Of a DNA stretch of 64,000 nucleotides, positions 17,677-27,539 are shown one piece after another. This DNA is from JANYGA01 sp031420415 (GTDB lineage: Bacteria > Vulcanimicrobiota > Vulcanimicrobiia > Vulcanimicrobiales > Vulcanimicrobiaceae). The notes under the pieces are model-generated. The model had not been told where the DNA came from and did not search any database. It saw only the letters and a list, made by a program, of their open reading frames with translations. Position numbers and translations under genes: made by a program. Position 1 is the first letter of the stretch, and each line of letters begins with the position of its first letter. The stretch lies in contig JANOMT010000030.1 of assembly GCA_031420415.1 (NCBI GenBank), forward strand, positions 1-64,000. Reading direction: 5' to 3'.

Positions 17677-19739
17677 ACGCCACCCTCACGCGAAGCGTCG
17701 CCGCTGCCGTCGCCTGCGCGCTGCTCGCGGCGTGCGCGGGCGGCGGCTCGAGCCCGGTCGCGCACGGCGTGCCTTTGCCCGCGCCCGTCTCACCTGGAAG
17801 CGGGTCCGTGGTGCCCTACGGCGCCGGGTTGCTCGCAAACGCGTCGTATCTCGGGCTCGCCCGGGTGAAGACCGTGGGACTCGACGTCTTCGTGTCGATG
17901 CGCGACGAAGCGGGTCTCGAGCGCTACGCCCGCGATGCGAACGATCCGACGTCGGCGACGTATCGGCACTGGCTCACGCCGCAAGAGATCGGCGATCGTT
18001 TTGGCGCGTCGCCCGGCGATTACGATGGCCTCGCACGCTCGCTCGTCGCGCAGGGGATCGCGGTCAAAACGTATCCGCAGCGGCAAATGGTGCGCGTGAA
18101 TGGCCCGCAAGGGAACGTCGAGCGCGCGCTCGGACTCTCGTTCGGCATTTTTCGCAGTGGCACGCACACGTTTCTCGCGCCTGCGACGGCGCCGCGCGTT
18201 CCGTCGAATCTGCGCGTCGCGGGGTTCGGTAACGCGGTGGGCTACACCACGCGATCGCGCAATCTCGTGCCCGTGCGCGCCGCAAACTCGTTCATCCAAG
18301 GTTACACACCGCAACAGATCGCCAATGCATTCGATTACACGGGCGCGTACGCCGCAGGGTACACGGGCGCCGGCATCAATATCGGCATCATCGGAACGGG
18401 TCCGATCACCGACGGCGATTCGCGTGTTTCCACGGGCGACGTCGCCGATTTCAAGCAGCTTTTCGGGCTCGGTGGCGCGGGCGTCGTCACGCAGATCGTC
18501 GATACGGCCCACGTTTCGCCCGGCACGGGAACGCCTGGGTCTTCGTTCTCGACCGGCCTCGCGACGCCGCCGCCGGTCACTTCGCCACGCTCGGCTGGAT
18601 GCGTAAAACAGGGGTACATGCCGGGCAACCCCGCGACGGCCGCCGGCATCACCGATCTCACAACGTGCAACCCGGAAGATGCCGAGGCACAACTCGACAC
18701 GGAGCAAGCTGCCGCGCTCGCGCCCGATGCCAACGTGCTGTTTTACATCGCCTACAATCCGGTCGAGTGCTTCGGCCCGTGCGGTATCAAGGGAAGCGCC
18801 CCGCCATCGCCCCAGATCGGACTCTCGCTCACCGATGACGAGATCCAGCAAGCCATCGCCGACGATAAGGCCGACATTATTTCGATGAGCTTCGGCGGTA
18901 GCGAGCCCAGCAGTAACGGTATCTATTTTGGCGCCGGCTCGAACGAGTACGGCACGAAAGAACTCGCGGCCCTCGCCTCGATGGGCGTCGCGATGTTCGC
19001 CTCATCGGGCGATGCCGGGGCGGAGGGTTGCACGGGTGACGTGAGCGCGGTAAGCCGACCGAATAATATTTGCGTCGGTTATCCCGCGACCGACCCGAGC
19101 GTGGTCAGCGTCGGCGGAGTCAACACGCCGCTCGATGCTTCGGGTCGCCTCACGGGGCCGCTCACGGGCTGGGGCATCGCGACGCAGATTCCGGGCCAGC
19201 ACGCCGGCGGTTCGGGCGGCGGTTGTTCCACGTTCTTCAATGCACCCGCTTATGAGACGGGGATCGCGGGCTTTCCCTGTGGGGGCAAGCGCGCACAGCC
19301 CGATATCTCACTCGATGCTGACACCAGCACGGGCGTTGCCGTGGTGGTCAATGCGGCGACCGAACTCGGAACGCGCAACATTGCGGCGATCGGCGGCACG
19401 AGCGTCGGTGCGCCCGAGATGGCTGCGATGTGGGCGCTCGTGCTCCAGGCCTGCCAGAAGGCGGCGAGTTGCACGAGCAAGGGATCGGGCCTCAAACCCT
19501 ATCGCCTCGGTAATCCCAACGCCGCGTTCTTCACCGCGTACAAGAATCCGGTGACGTATGCCTCGACCTTCGCCGACGTGCTCTTTGGCAATAACGCGCT
19601 CCCGGGCGCCTCGCCGGCCCCCGGGATGACGGGTATCGCGCCGAATGGCGGCTACGACGCCGGGACGGGCTACGATTTGGTGACGGGACTCGGCGTGCCG
19701 TACGCGCGGAATCTCATTCGGGCCGTCGTCGGCGTGTAG
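17673..19739 (+). CDS. Sedolisin-type (S53) serine-carboxyl peptidase, lipoprotein, second copy
   Basis: A 688-residue lipoprotein (lipobox LAAC, Cys21) with pro-kumamolisin propeptide (about 45-190, including HWLTPQEIGDRF) and S53 catalytic domain. Glu338 and Asp342 are in AEAQLDTEQ, the oxyanion Asp447 in SSGDAGAEG and nucleophile Ser577 in GGTSVGAPEMA. The end GYDLVTGLGVPYARNLIRAVVGV is nearly the same as in the first copy. All catalytic residues are intact in both, so neither is an obvious pseudo-enzyme. The ATGA overlap with the preceding lipoprotein gene indicates translational coupling. Confidence 0.92.
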   Translation: MNATLTRSVAAAVACALLAACAGGGSSPVAHGVPLPAPVSPGSGSVVPYGAGLLANASYLGLARVKTVGLDVFVSMRDEAGLERYARDANDPTSATYRHWLTPQEIGDRFGASPGDYDGLARSLVAQGIAVKTYPQRQMVRVNGPQGNVERALGLSFGIFRSGTHTFLAPATAPRVPSNLRVAGFGNAVGYTTRSRNLVPVRAANSFIQGYTPQQIANAFDYTGAYAAGYTGAGINIGIIGTGPITDGDSRVSTGDVADFKQLFGLGGAGVVTQIVDTAHVSPGTGTPGSSFSTGLATPPPVTSPRSAGCVKQGYMPGNPATAAGITDLTTCNPEDAEAQLDTEQAAALAPDANVLFYIAYNPVECFGPCGIKGSAPPSPQIGLSLTDDEIQQAIADDKADIISMSFGGSEPSSNGIYFGAGSNEYGTKELAALASMGVAMFASSGDAGAEGCTGDVSAVSRPNNICVGYPATDPSVVSVGGVNTPLDASGRLTGPLTGWGIATQIPGQHAGGSGGGCSTFFNAPAYETGIAGFPCGGKRAQPDISLDADTSTGVAVVVNAATELGTRNIAAIGGTSVGAPEMAAMWALVLQACQKAASCTSKGSGLKPYRLGNPNAAFFTAYKNPVTYASTFADVLFGNNALPGASPAPGMTGIAPNGGYDAGTGYDLVTGLGVPYARNLIRAVVGV

Positions 19740-19768
19740 TCGACAGCCCTTGCACCTTCTGATATACT
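19740..19768 (+). promoter_or_regulatory. Sigma70-type promoter of rpmE
   Basis: TCGACA (19740-19745), a 17-base spacer and TATACT (19763-19768) form a good housekeeping promoter. The predicted start point, about 19775, is only two or three bases before the rpmE GTG, so the transcript may be leaderless or nearly so. Confidence 0.6.
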
Positions 19769-19777
19769 TCCGGGGCT

Positions 19778-20056
19778 GTGAAAGAGAAGATCCACCCCAC
19801 CTGGCATACCGAGTCCGCCGTGCATTGCGCGTGTGGCAACACCTTTACGACGGGATCGACGATCAAGTCGATCAGCATCGAGGTGTGCTCGGCGTGTCAT
19901 CCGTTGTTCACCGGTCAACAGAAGTTCCTCGACACGGCTGGCCGGGTCGATAAGTTCAACCAACGCATGGCCGCAGCCGAGCAAAAGAAAGCCGAAGCGG
20001 GCGAGCGTAAACGCAAGAAGGCCGAAGCCGAGGCAGAAGCCGCCGCCGCCGTCTAG
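19778..20056 (+). CDS. rpmE: Ribosomal protein bL31
   Basis: A 92-residue protein from GTG 19778. MKEKIHPTWH is the typical start of bL31. The zinc-binding form is indicated by Cys17, Cys19, Cys37 and Cys40 (CACG and CSAC), and HPLFTGQQKFLDTAGRVDKFNQR is the conserved second half. The end is an Ala/Lys/Glu-rich helical extension of about 25 residues beyond the usual length. The gene is followed by prfA, a common pairing with rpmE. Confidence 0.95.
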   Translation: MKEKIHPTWHTESAVHCACGNTFTTGSTIKSISIEVCSACHPLFTGQQKFLDTAGRVDKFNQRMAAAEQKKAEAGERKRKKAEAEAEAAAAV

Positions 20057-20151
20057 CGAGCCACACCGTTTCCCGAGGGCGAGTTGCAGTAATGCGGCTC
20101 GTCCTTTTTCATATCGCTTGCGGCCCTGCAGCCTGCGAAGGATCACGACCC

Positions 20152-21237
20152 TTGTTCAATCTCCAACGGCTCGAGACGCTCTCGAAACGCTATGACGAAA
20201 TCGAGATGGAGCTCGCCAATTCCGGCGGCGCCTTCGATCAGGCGCGTTTCACGATGCTCGTCAAAGAACGCTCCGCAAACGAGGAGACGGTGGCGGTCTA
20301 TCGCGCGTTCCGGAAGCTGCTCGCCGATATCGTCGCAAACGACGAATTGCTCGTCGATAAAAGCGATCCCGAGATGCACGAGATGGCCGAAGATGAGGCC
20401 AAGGGTTTGCGCGAACGGCGCCGCGATCTCGAAGCGCAGCTCACCGAATTGATGCTGCCGCGCGACCCCAACGACAGCAAGGATATCTTCGTCGAAATTC
20501 GCGCGGGCGCGGGAGGTGATGAGGCGGGACTTTTCGCAGCCGAACTCGCGCGGCTCTACGTGCGATATGCAGAGTCGGTCAAAATGAAGACCGAGATTCT
20601 CTCGCAGACCGAAAACGATGCGGGGGGCGTTAAGGAGATCACGCTCGGCATTCGTTCGAACGAACCGTATCGGTTTTTTAAATACGAATCGGGCGTGCAT
20701 CGCGTGCAACGCGTTCCCGCGACCGAATCGCAAGGCCGCGTGCATACGTCGACGGCGACGGTCGCCGTGTTGCCCGAGGTCGAAGAGACGGAAGACATCG
20801 AGATCAAATCGACCGATCTCCAAGTCGATACGTTCAAGGCGTCGGGTGCGGGCGGGCAGCACGTCAACAAGACGGAATCTGCGATTCGCATCACGCACGT
20901 GCCGAGCGGCGTGATCGTCGCGTGTAGTGAGGAGCGGTCGCAGATTCAGAATCGCGAACGTGCGATGACGATGTTACGCAGCGTGCTCGCCGATCGCAAG
21001 CGTCGCGAGGCCGAGGAATTGGTCGGAAATTTACGACGCAGCCAAGTCGGAACGGGCGACCGAAGCGAAAAAATTCGGACGTATAATTTTCCGCAGGACC
21101 GGATCACCGATCATCGGATCAACGAAAATTTCGGGAACATTCCGGGCATCATGAATGGCGATCTCGGTCGCATCGTGGCGCGCTTGCAGCAAGACGAAAA
21201 GTCGCGTTTGCTCGCGGGCGAAACGACGGCCGCGTAA
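20152..21237 (+). CDS. prfA: Peptide chain release factor 1
   Basis: A 361-residue class I release factor. The TTG at 20152 is preferred because AAGGA lies about nine bases upstream and FNLQRLETLSKRYDEIE is the usual RF1 beginning; the frame is open from 20092. The catalytic GGQ is at 234-236 in GAGGQHVNKTESAIR, matching the family position. The decoding region lies around 180-200 and the GDRSEKIRTYNFPQDRITDHRI segment is characteristic. RF1 releases the peptide at UAA and UAG. PrmC, which methylates the GGQ glutamine, is encoded 470 bases downstream. Confidence 0.96.
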   Translation: MFNLQRLETLSKRYDEIEMELANSGGAFDQARFTMLVKERSANEETVAVYRAFRKLLADIVANDELLVDKSDPEMHEMAEDEAKGLRERRRDLEAQLTELMLPRDPNDSKDIFVEIRAGAGGDEAGLFAAELARLYVRYAESVKMKTEILSQTENDAGGVKEITLGIRSNEPYRFFKYESGVHRVQRVPATESQGRVHTSTATVAVLPEVEETEDIEIKSTDLQVDTFKASGAGGQHVNKTESAIRITHVPSGVIVACSEERSQIQNRERAMTMLRSVLADRKRREAEELVGNLRRSQVGTGDRSEKIRTYNFPQDRITDHRINENFGNIPGIMNGDLGRIVARLQQDEKSRLLAGETTAA

Positions 21238-21238
21238 G

Positions 21239-21625
21239 ATGGCTGCCGACGCACGCGATCGCGAAGCGCTCGATCTGCTCGCATCGCGCACCTTCGTCGA
21301 TTGCGCGCTCGTCGCGCTCGACCTCGACATGCAGACACGCAGGCTCGCGCTGCGGGTCTACGGCGCGCTGCGGAGGGACGATGCGACCACCGTGATCGCG
21401 ACATTGACTTTTTTCGGGACGAGCGCGCTTGCGATCGATGGCGCGGCGACGTCGTTTCCGCAGAGCGCGCGTATCGTCTCGAGCGCGATTGCGTACGCGG
21501 ATGACGATGATGCGGGTACGGTCGAGGTGAGCGGCCGCGCGGGATGGGTGATGCGGTTTTCGTTTGAGGGGGTGGCATTCGAGGAGCATGCGGCGGTGCT
21601 CGCATCGCTTGCCGATGACGAGTAG
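21239..21625 (+). CDS. Small protein of unknown function between prfA and prmC
   Basis: About 128 residues starting at ATG 21239, one base after the prfA stop. It is predicted to be cytoplasmic, without signal peptide or membrane segment, with alternating beta strands (VDCALVALDLDMQTRRLALRV, TVIATLTFFGT, GWVMRFSFEGVAFEE) suggesting a small beta-barrel-like domain. No family was recognised. The tight spacing after prfA suggests translation from the same mRNA. Confidence 0.6.
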   Translation: MAADARDREALDLLASRTFVDCALVALDLDMQTRRLALRVYGALRRDDATTVIATLTFFGTSALAIDGAATSFPQSARIVSSAIAYADDDDAGTVEVSGRAGWVMRFSFEGVAFEEHAAVLASLADDE

Positions 21626-21704
21626 CGTTTTAAGATATTTCGTCTGCATCGGTCGAGGTGGGCGGTTCGGGGTAAGCGCTTCGAAATCCACGAAGCCGTC
21701 GTAG

Positions 21705-22616
21705 GTGAGCTTGAATTTCGTGGCGACGGTCGGTGACGCGCTGCTTCACGGTCGCAAGGTACTCGTCGAGTTCGGCGGTGAGGGGCGCTTCGATGCGCTC
21801 CGGTTGCTCGAAGAGATGCTCGAATGCAATGCTGCGTGGATTTTCGCGCACGGCGACGAGCGACTGGGTGACGCAGAAGCGGCACGCTATGCCGAAGCGC
21901 TCGCAACGCGCGCGACGGGCGTGCCGGTCGCGTATATCGTCGGGTCGGCCGGATTTTACGGCCGAACGTTTGCGGTGACGCGTGACGTGCTCGTGCCGCG
22001 ACCGGAAACCGAGGGCGTTGTGGAACTCGCTCTCGCCGCATTCGGCGATGCGCGCGATGCGCCGCTTGCGATGTGCGATCTCGGTACCGGAAGCGGGATC
22101 ATCGCGATCACGCTCGCCTGCGAACGTCCCCACGCCCGCATCACGGCGCTCGATGTCTCGCCAGCCGCCCTTGCCGTCGCGCAACGCAACGCGCGCTCGC
22201 ACGATGTTGCCGCGCGCGTGCACTTCGTCGAAAGCGATATGTGGGACGCGCTCGCGCCCGACATCACCTTCGATTGTATCGTCGCGAATTTACCGTACGT
22301 GCGTCGCTCCGACCTTAAAGGAGCGCCCGATGCGACCGCATTCGAACCCCTGCTCGCCCTCGACGGCGGCGACGATGGGCTCGATTCGTATCGCGCACTC
22401 TTGGCGCAGGCGCCCGCGCGATTGCGCGCGGGTGGCGTGCTCGTGATGGAGGCGGGACCCGATACCGTTCCCGCGCTCGCCACGCTCGCCGAAGCGGCAT
22501 TCGCCGAACCCGCGATCATCGAGGTTCATCGCGATTTCGCGCTCCACGAACGCATCGTCGTCGTCCGGGGGAGCGATAGGGACCCGGCACACGCGCGGTA
22601 CAATGCGACGCCATGA
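21705..22616 (+). CDS. prmC: Peptide chain release factor N5-glutamine methyltransferase
   Basis: A 303-residue HemK/PrmC protein. The N-terminal helical domain is followed by PVAYIVGSAGFYGRTFAV and VLVPRPETE, both strongly conserved in PrmC, then the SAM-binding motif CDLGTGSGIIAITLA (124-138). The active-site motif reads NLPY at 195-198, whereas the family norm is NPPY, an unusual substitution. The enzyme methylates Gln in the GGQ motif of release factors, consistent with prfA nearby. GTG at 21705 is used; GTG at 21720 is also possible. The stop overlaps the next start as ATGA. Confidence 0.9.
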   Translation: MSLNFVATVGDALLHGRKVLVEFGGEGRFDALRLLEEMLECNAAWIFAHGDERLGDAEAARYAEALATRATGVPVAYIVGSAGFYGRTFAVTRDVLVPRPETEGVVELALAAFGDARDAPLAMCDLGTGSGIIAITLACERPHARITALDVSPAALAVAQRNARSHDVAARVHFVESDMWDALAPDITFDCIVANLPYVRRSDLKGAPDATAFEPLLALDGGDDGLDSYRALLAQAPARLRAGGVLVMEAGPDTVPALATLAEAAFAEPAIIEVHRDFALHERIVVVRGSDRDPAHARYNATP

Positions 22617-23965
22617 CGAGCACCGAGCAATCTCATTCGCAGCGCAGCGGCGACGTCGTTTTTATGGCGCTCGTCGCGGCGCTCGGCGGATTTCTTTTCG
22701 GCTACGATAGCGCCGTCATCAATGGCGCGATCACGGCGATCGGTGCGCAGTTTCATGCGAGCCCGGCGGCGCTCGGATTTACCGTTTCGTCGGCGTTGCT
22801 CGGTGCGGCTGCGGGCGCGGTCGCGGCCGGTCGGCTCGCCGATCGCTACGGACGCCTCGCGGTGATGCGCCTTTCCGCCGTGCTCTTCGTCATCAGCGCG
22901 CTCGGCTCGGGCTTCGCAAACACCCTCGTCACACTCGCGATCTTTCGCATCGTCGGCGGCGTCTCCGTCGGCATGGCATCCGTCATCGCGCCCGCCTACA
23001 TCGCCGAGATCGCACCCGCGCAGATTCGCGGACGGCTCGGCTCGTTGCAGCAACTGGCGATCGTCTCGGGTATCTTTCTCTCGCTACTCGTCGATTATGC
23101 GATCGCCACGGGCGCCGGAAGTTCGCGCGCGGTATCGTTCGGCGGGCTCGAAGCTTGGCGCTGGATGTTCGTCGCGATGGTCGTGCCTGCGGCGATTTAC
23201 GGGGTTCTCTCGCTCGCGATTCCCGAATCGCCTCGGCAACTACTCGCGAAGGGGCGCATCGACGAAGCGCGCGCGGTTCTCGCTCGCGTCCTCGGCGAGC
23301 GCGGCCTCGATGAGAAAATCGCGGATATTCGCGCGTCGCTCGTCGCCGATCACGAGCCGCGCTGGAGCGACCTGCGCGGCGGAACGTTTGGATTGTTGCC
23401 GATCGTTTGGGTTGGTATCGGGCTTTCGGTTTTCCAGCAATTCGTCGGCATCAACGTGATTTTTTACTACTCGAGTGTTCTCTGGCAGGCCGTCGGATTC
23501 TCCGAAAAGAGTTCGCTGCTCATCACGGTGATCACGAGCGTCGTGAACGTCGTGACGACCGTCGTCGCGATCGTGCTCGTCGATCGCTGGGGGCGCCGGC
23601 CGCTCCTCCTCGTCGGCTCCATCGGCATGGCGCTGACGCTCGGCATCATGGCGACCGTTTTCGGCTCCGCGCCGCTCGACTCGGCGGGCGCACCGCATCT
23701 CGCAGGCGCGGCGGGCATCGTCGCCCTCCTCGCAGCGAACGTGTACGTTTTCGCCTTCGGTCTCTCGTGGGGGCCGGTCGTATGGGTCTTACTCGGCGAG
23801 ACGTTCCCAAATCGCATTCGCGCCGCCGCACTCTCGGTCGCCGCGGCGGCACAGTGGGTCGCGAACTGGGCGATTTCGACGTCGTTTCCGGTGAGCAGCA
23901 CCTGGGCTTGGGCCTCGCGTACGGGCTCTATACCGCTTTCGCGATCCTCTCATTTTTCTTCGTAA
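22613..23965 (+). CDS. MFS sugar porter, C-terminus displaced by a frameshift
   Basis: A major facilitator of the sugar porter family with about 11 visible membrane spans. Signatures include GFLFGYDSAVINGAI in span 1, AGRLADRYGRLAVM in loop 2-3, PAYIAEIAPAQIRGRL (PESP-side motif), IPESPRQLLAKGR after span 6, QQFVGINVIFYYSS in span 7 and DRWGRRPLLL in loop 8-9. The frame reads through VANWAISTSFPVSS and then into unrelated sequence up to 23965. The proper twelfth span (LGLGLAYGLYTAFAILSFFF) is found one frame over and ends at 24021, so one base appears missing near 23890-23905. Substrate is likely a hexose or pentose. Confidence 0.88.
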   Translation: MTSTEQSHSQRSGDVVFMALVAALGGFLFGYDSAVINGAITAIGAQFHASPAALGFTVSSALLGAAAGAVAAGRLADRYGRLAVMRLSAVLFVISALGSGFANTLVTLAIFRIVGGVSVGMASVIAPAYIAEIAPAQIRGRLGSLQQLAIVSGIFLSLLVDYAIATGAGSSRAVSFGGLEAWRWMFVAMVVPAAIYGVLSLAIPESPRQLLAKGRIDEARAVLARVLGERGLDEKIADIRASLVADHEPRWSDLRGGTFGLLPIVWVGIGLSVFQQFVGINVIFYYSSVLWQAVGFSEKSSLLITVITSVVNVVTTVVAIVLVDRWGRRPLLLVGSIGMALTLGIMATVFGSAPLDSAGAPHLAGAAGIVALLAANVYVFAFGLSWGPVVWVLLGETFPNRIRAAALSVAAAAQWVANWAISTSFPVSSTWAWASRTGSIPLSRSSHFSS

Positions 23966-24021
23966 TACGCTTCGTTCGCGAGAGCAAGGGACGCGAGCTC
24001 GAGGAGATGACGGCCGCGTAG
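23900..24021 (+). pseudogene. Out-of-frame twelfth span and tail of the sugar porter
   Basis: In the frame ending at TAG 24019-24021 this region encodes LGLGLAYGLYTAFAILSFFF followed by VIRFVRESKGRELEEM, the classic end of sugar porters (span 12 then the VPETKGRTLEE-like tail). It belongs to the preceding gene and indicates a single-base frameshift. Confidence 0.75.
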
Positions 24022-24067
24022 GCGGCAGGGGACGTTCTGCGCCTGAGCCGAAAACGAGGCTCCCATC

Positions 24068-25725
<1,658 letters not shown>

Positions 25726-25729
<4 letters not shown>

Positions 25730-26481
25730 ATCCGGCCGAGATTACGTTCGTCGTTCTGACGAAGAACGAGGCGCGCAATGTGCCTCGTGCGCTCGCTAGC
25801 GTCCCCATTGGATCGCCCTTGCTCGTGATCGACGCCGAGTCGCAAGATGCCACCGTGGAGATCGCCCGCGCGCATGGTGCCACCGTCGTCGTGCGGCCAT
25901 GGGCGGGATTCGCGACGACGCGTTCTTTCGCGCTCACGCACGTCGCAACGCCGTGGACGTTCATGCTCGATGCGGACGAGTCGCTCGATTTCGAACTCGC
26001 CTCGGTCCTTCGCGCGCTCGAGCCCGCAGAAATGACCGACGCCTACGGTTTCGCACGCGCGACGTCCATCTGCGGCCGCGCGATGCATCACGGTGCGTGG
26101 GGCGGCGAGGCACCCGTGCGCCTGTTTCGCACCGCGCGCGCACGCGTCGTTGCGGAGCCTGCGTCCGGCGGCGATGCGGAGGTACACGAGCACTGGATCG
26201 TACCCGGAACCACGGAGCGCTTGGGCGGGACGTTGCTTCACGATTCGTACCCGACGATACGCGCGTATCGCGAAAAATTCGCGCGCTACACGACGCTCGA
26301 AGCACGCGGCGTCGCGCCTTCGCGCGGACGTTTGGCGCGCGCTTGCGCGGTCGCAGCGTTGCGCTTTCCGTGGCTCCTTCTCGCGCGCGGTGGATGGCGC
26401 GATGGTTGGCGCGGCGTGTTCGTGGCGGGCGCATCGGCGTGCTATCCGGTCGCCGTTGCGTGGAAATCGATTCGGTCATGA
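25726..26481 (+). CDS. Family 2 glycosyltransferase
   Basis: A GT-A fold glycosyltransferase of the WaaE/KdtX-like group. ITFVVLTKNEARNVPRAL is the conserved start, followed by LVIDAESQDATVEIARAHGA and the metal-binding DADESLD. A C-terminal hydrophobic segment may associate with membrane. No ATG, GTG or TTG lies in frame near the family start; CTG at 25726 overlaps the pyrG stop as CTGA, paralleling the many NTGA overlaps in this window, and ATT at 25741 is the other option. Length from CTG is 251 residues. The gene overlaps the next by ATGA. It likely acts in surface polysaccharide or glycolipid synthesis. Confidence 0.8.
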
Positions 26482-27539
26482 ACGTCGCACGGGCGCCGCG
26501 CCCCGATGTCGCTTTCGACCTGCCGCGCATGCGGCATATGTCGGTCGGCATGATGGCTTATGCCGAAGAACTCGTCGCGCGGCTACCGCGCATCGCACCC
26601 GATCTCGGCTTCGCGACGTTCGTCCGCGCGACGCACCTCGATGCGAACGAACAGATCGTGCTGCCGCTACGCCTCGCTCGCGCCCGGCCGCGACTCGTGC
26701 ACCATCTTTCAGTCTATGCGCCGATCGTCGGGTTCGCGCCGACGATCGTGACGATCCACGATCTCATCCATCTGCGCTTTCCGGAAATGTTCAAGAATCG
26801 CGTCGGCCCCTATTACGCGACCGTCGTACGCGCGCTCTGTCGCCGTGCCGCGCGCGTCATTACCGATGACGAGCGCACGATCGAGGATCTCGAACGCTTT
26901 CTCGGCGTGCCGGCTTCGAAAGTCGCCGTCATCCCACTCGGCGTCGACGATCGCTTTCTTGCGGCCGCGGCAGTGGGTCCGGTCGGAGTCGACATCGCTG
27001 CCGAGCAGAGAAGCGCGGCGCCGTACTTCCTTTTCGTCGGAAACCACCGGACGCATAAAGATATTGCGACGCTCCTCGCGGCGTGGTCGTCGTTGCCCGA
27101 GCATTATCACGTCGACGTGCGATTGACGGGCATCGACGATCTCGGCCCCGGTGCGTCGCGGCCGGAACGTTCGCGGGGGAAGATCACGTTCGTCGGTCAT
27201 GTCGATACCCCGAAACTCGTCGGCCTCTACGCGGGTGCGCTCGCGCTCGTGCATCCCGCGCTTTGCGAGGGATTCGGTTTGCCGTTGGTCGAGGCTGCCG
27301 CGATGGGGACGCCCGTGATCGCGTGCCGCGACGCGATTCCCGGTGCCATCAAAGATCGTACCGCCGTCTTCGAGCCGCGCGATGTGGCAGGCGCGCGAGC
27401 ACATATGATCGCCGTTCTCGACGGCCGGGTGCCGCGCGGCGCGGCGCAGTCGATCGCCCGAAATCTCACGTGGGACCGCTGCGCCGAGCGCACCGCCGAG
27501 GTGTATCGGAGCGTCTTGGAGGAGAGGCCCAACCGATGA
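26478..27539 (+). CDS. Family 4 glycosyltransferase
   Basis: A 353-residue GT-B fold enzyme starting at ATG 26478, which overlaps the previous stop. The N-terminal acceptor domain includes VTIHDLIHLRFPEMF and RRAARVITDDERTIEDL; the C-terminal donor domain has YFLFVGNHRTHKDIATLL, the GT4 motif EGFGLPLVEAAAMGTPVIA with the nucleotide-sugar-binding Glu residues, and a final helix. It most likely transfers a hexose or related sugar to a surface glycan, together with the GT2 protein it is coupled to. The donor and acceptor are unknown. Confidence 0.88.
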   Translation: MNVARAPRPDVAFDLPRMRHMSVGMMAYAEELVARLPRIAPDLGFATFVRATHLDANEQIVLPLRLARARPRLVHHLSVYAPIVGFAPTIVTIHDLIHLRFPEMFKNRVGPYYATVVRALCRRAARVITDDERTIEDLERFLGVPASKVAVIPLGVDDRFLAAAAVGPVGVDIAAEQRSAAPYFLFVGNHRTHKDIATLLAAWSSLPEHYHVDVRLTGIDDLGPGASRPERSRGKITFVGHVDTPKLVGLYAGALALVHPALCEGFGLPLVEAAAMGTPVIACRDAIPGAIKDRTAVFEPRDVAGARAHMIAVLDGRVPRGAAQSIARNLTWDRCAERTAEVYRSVLEERPNR

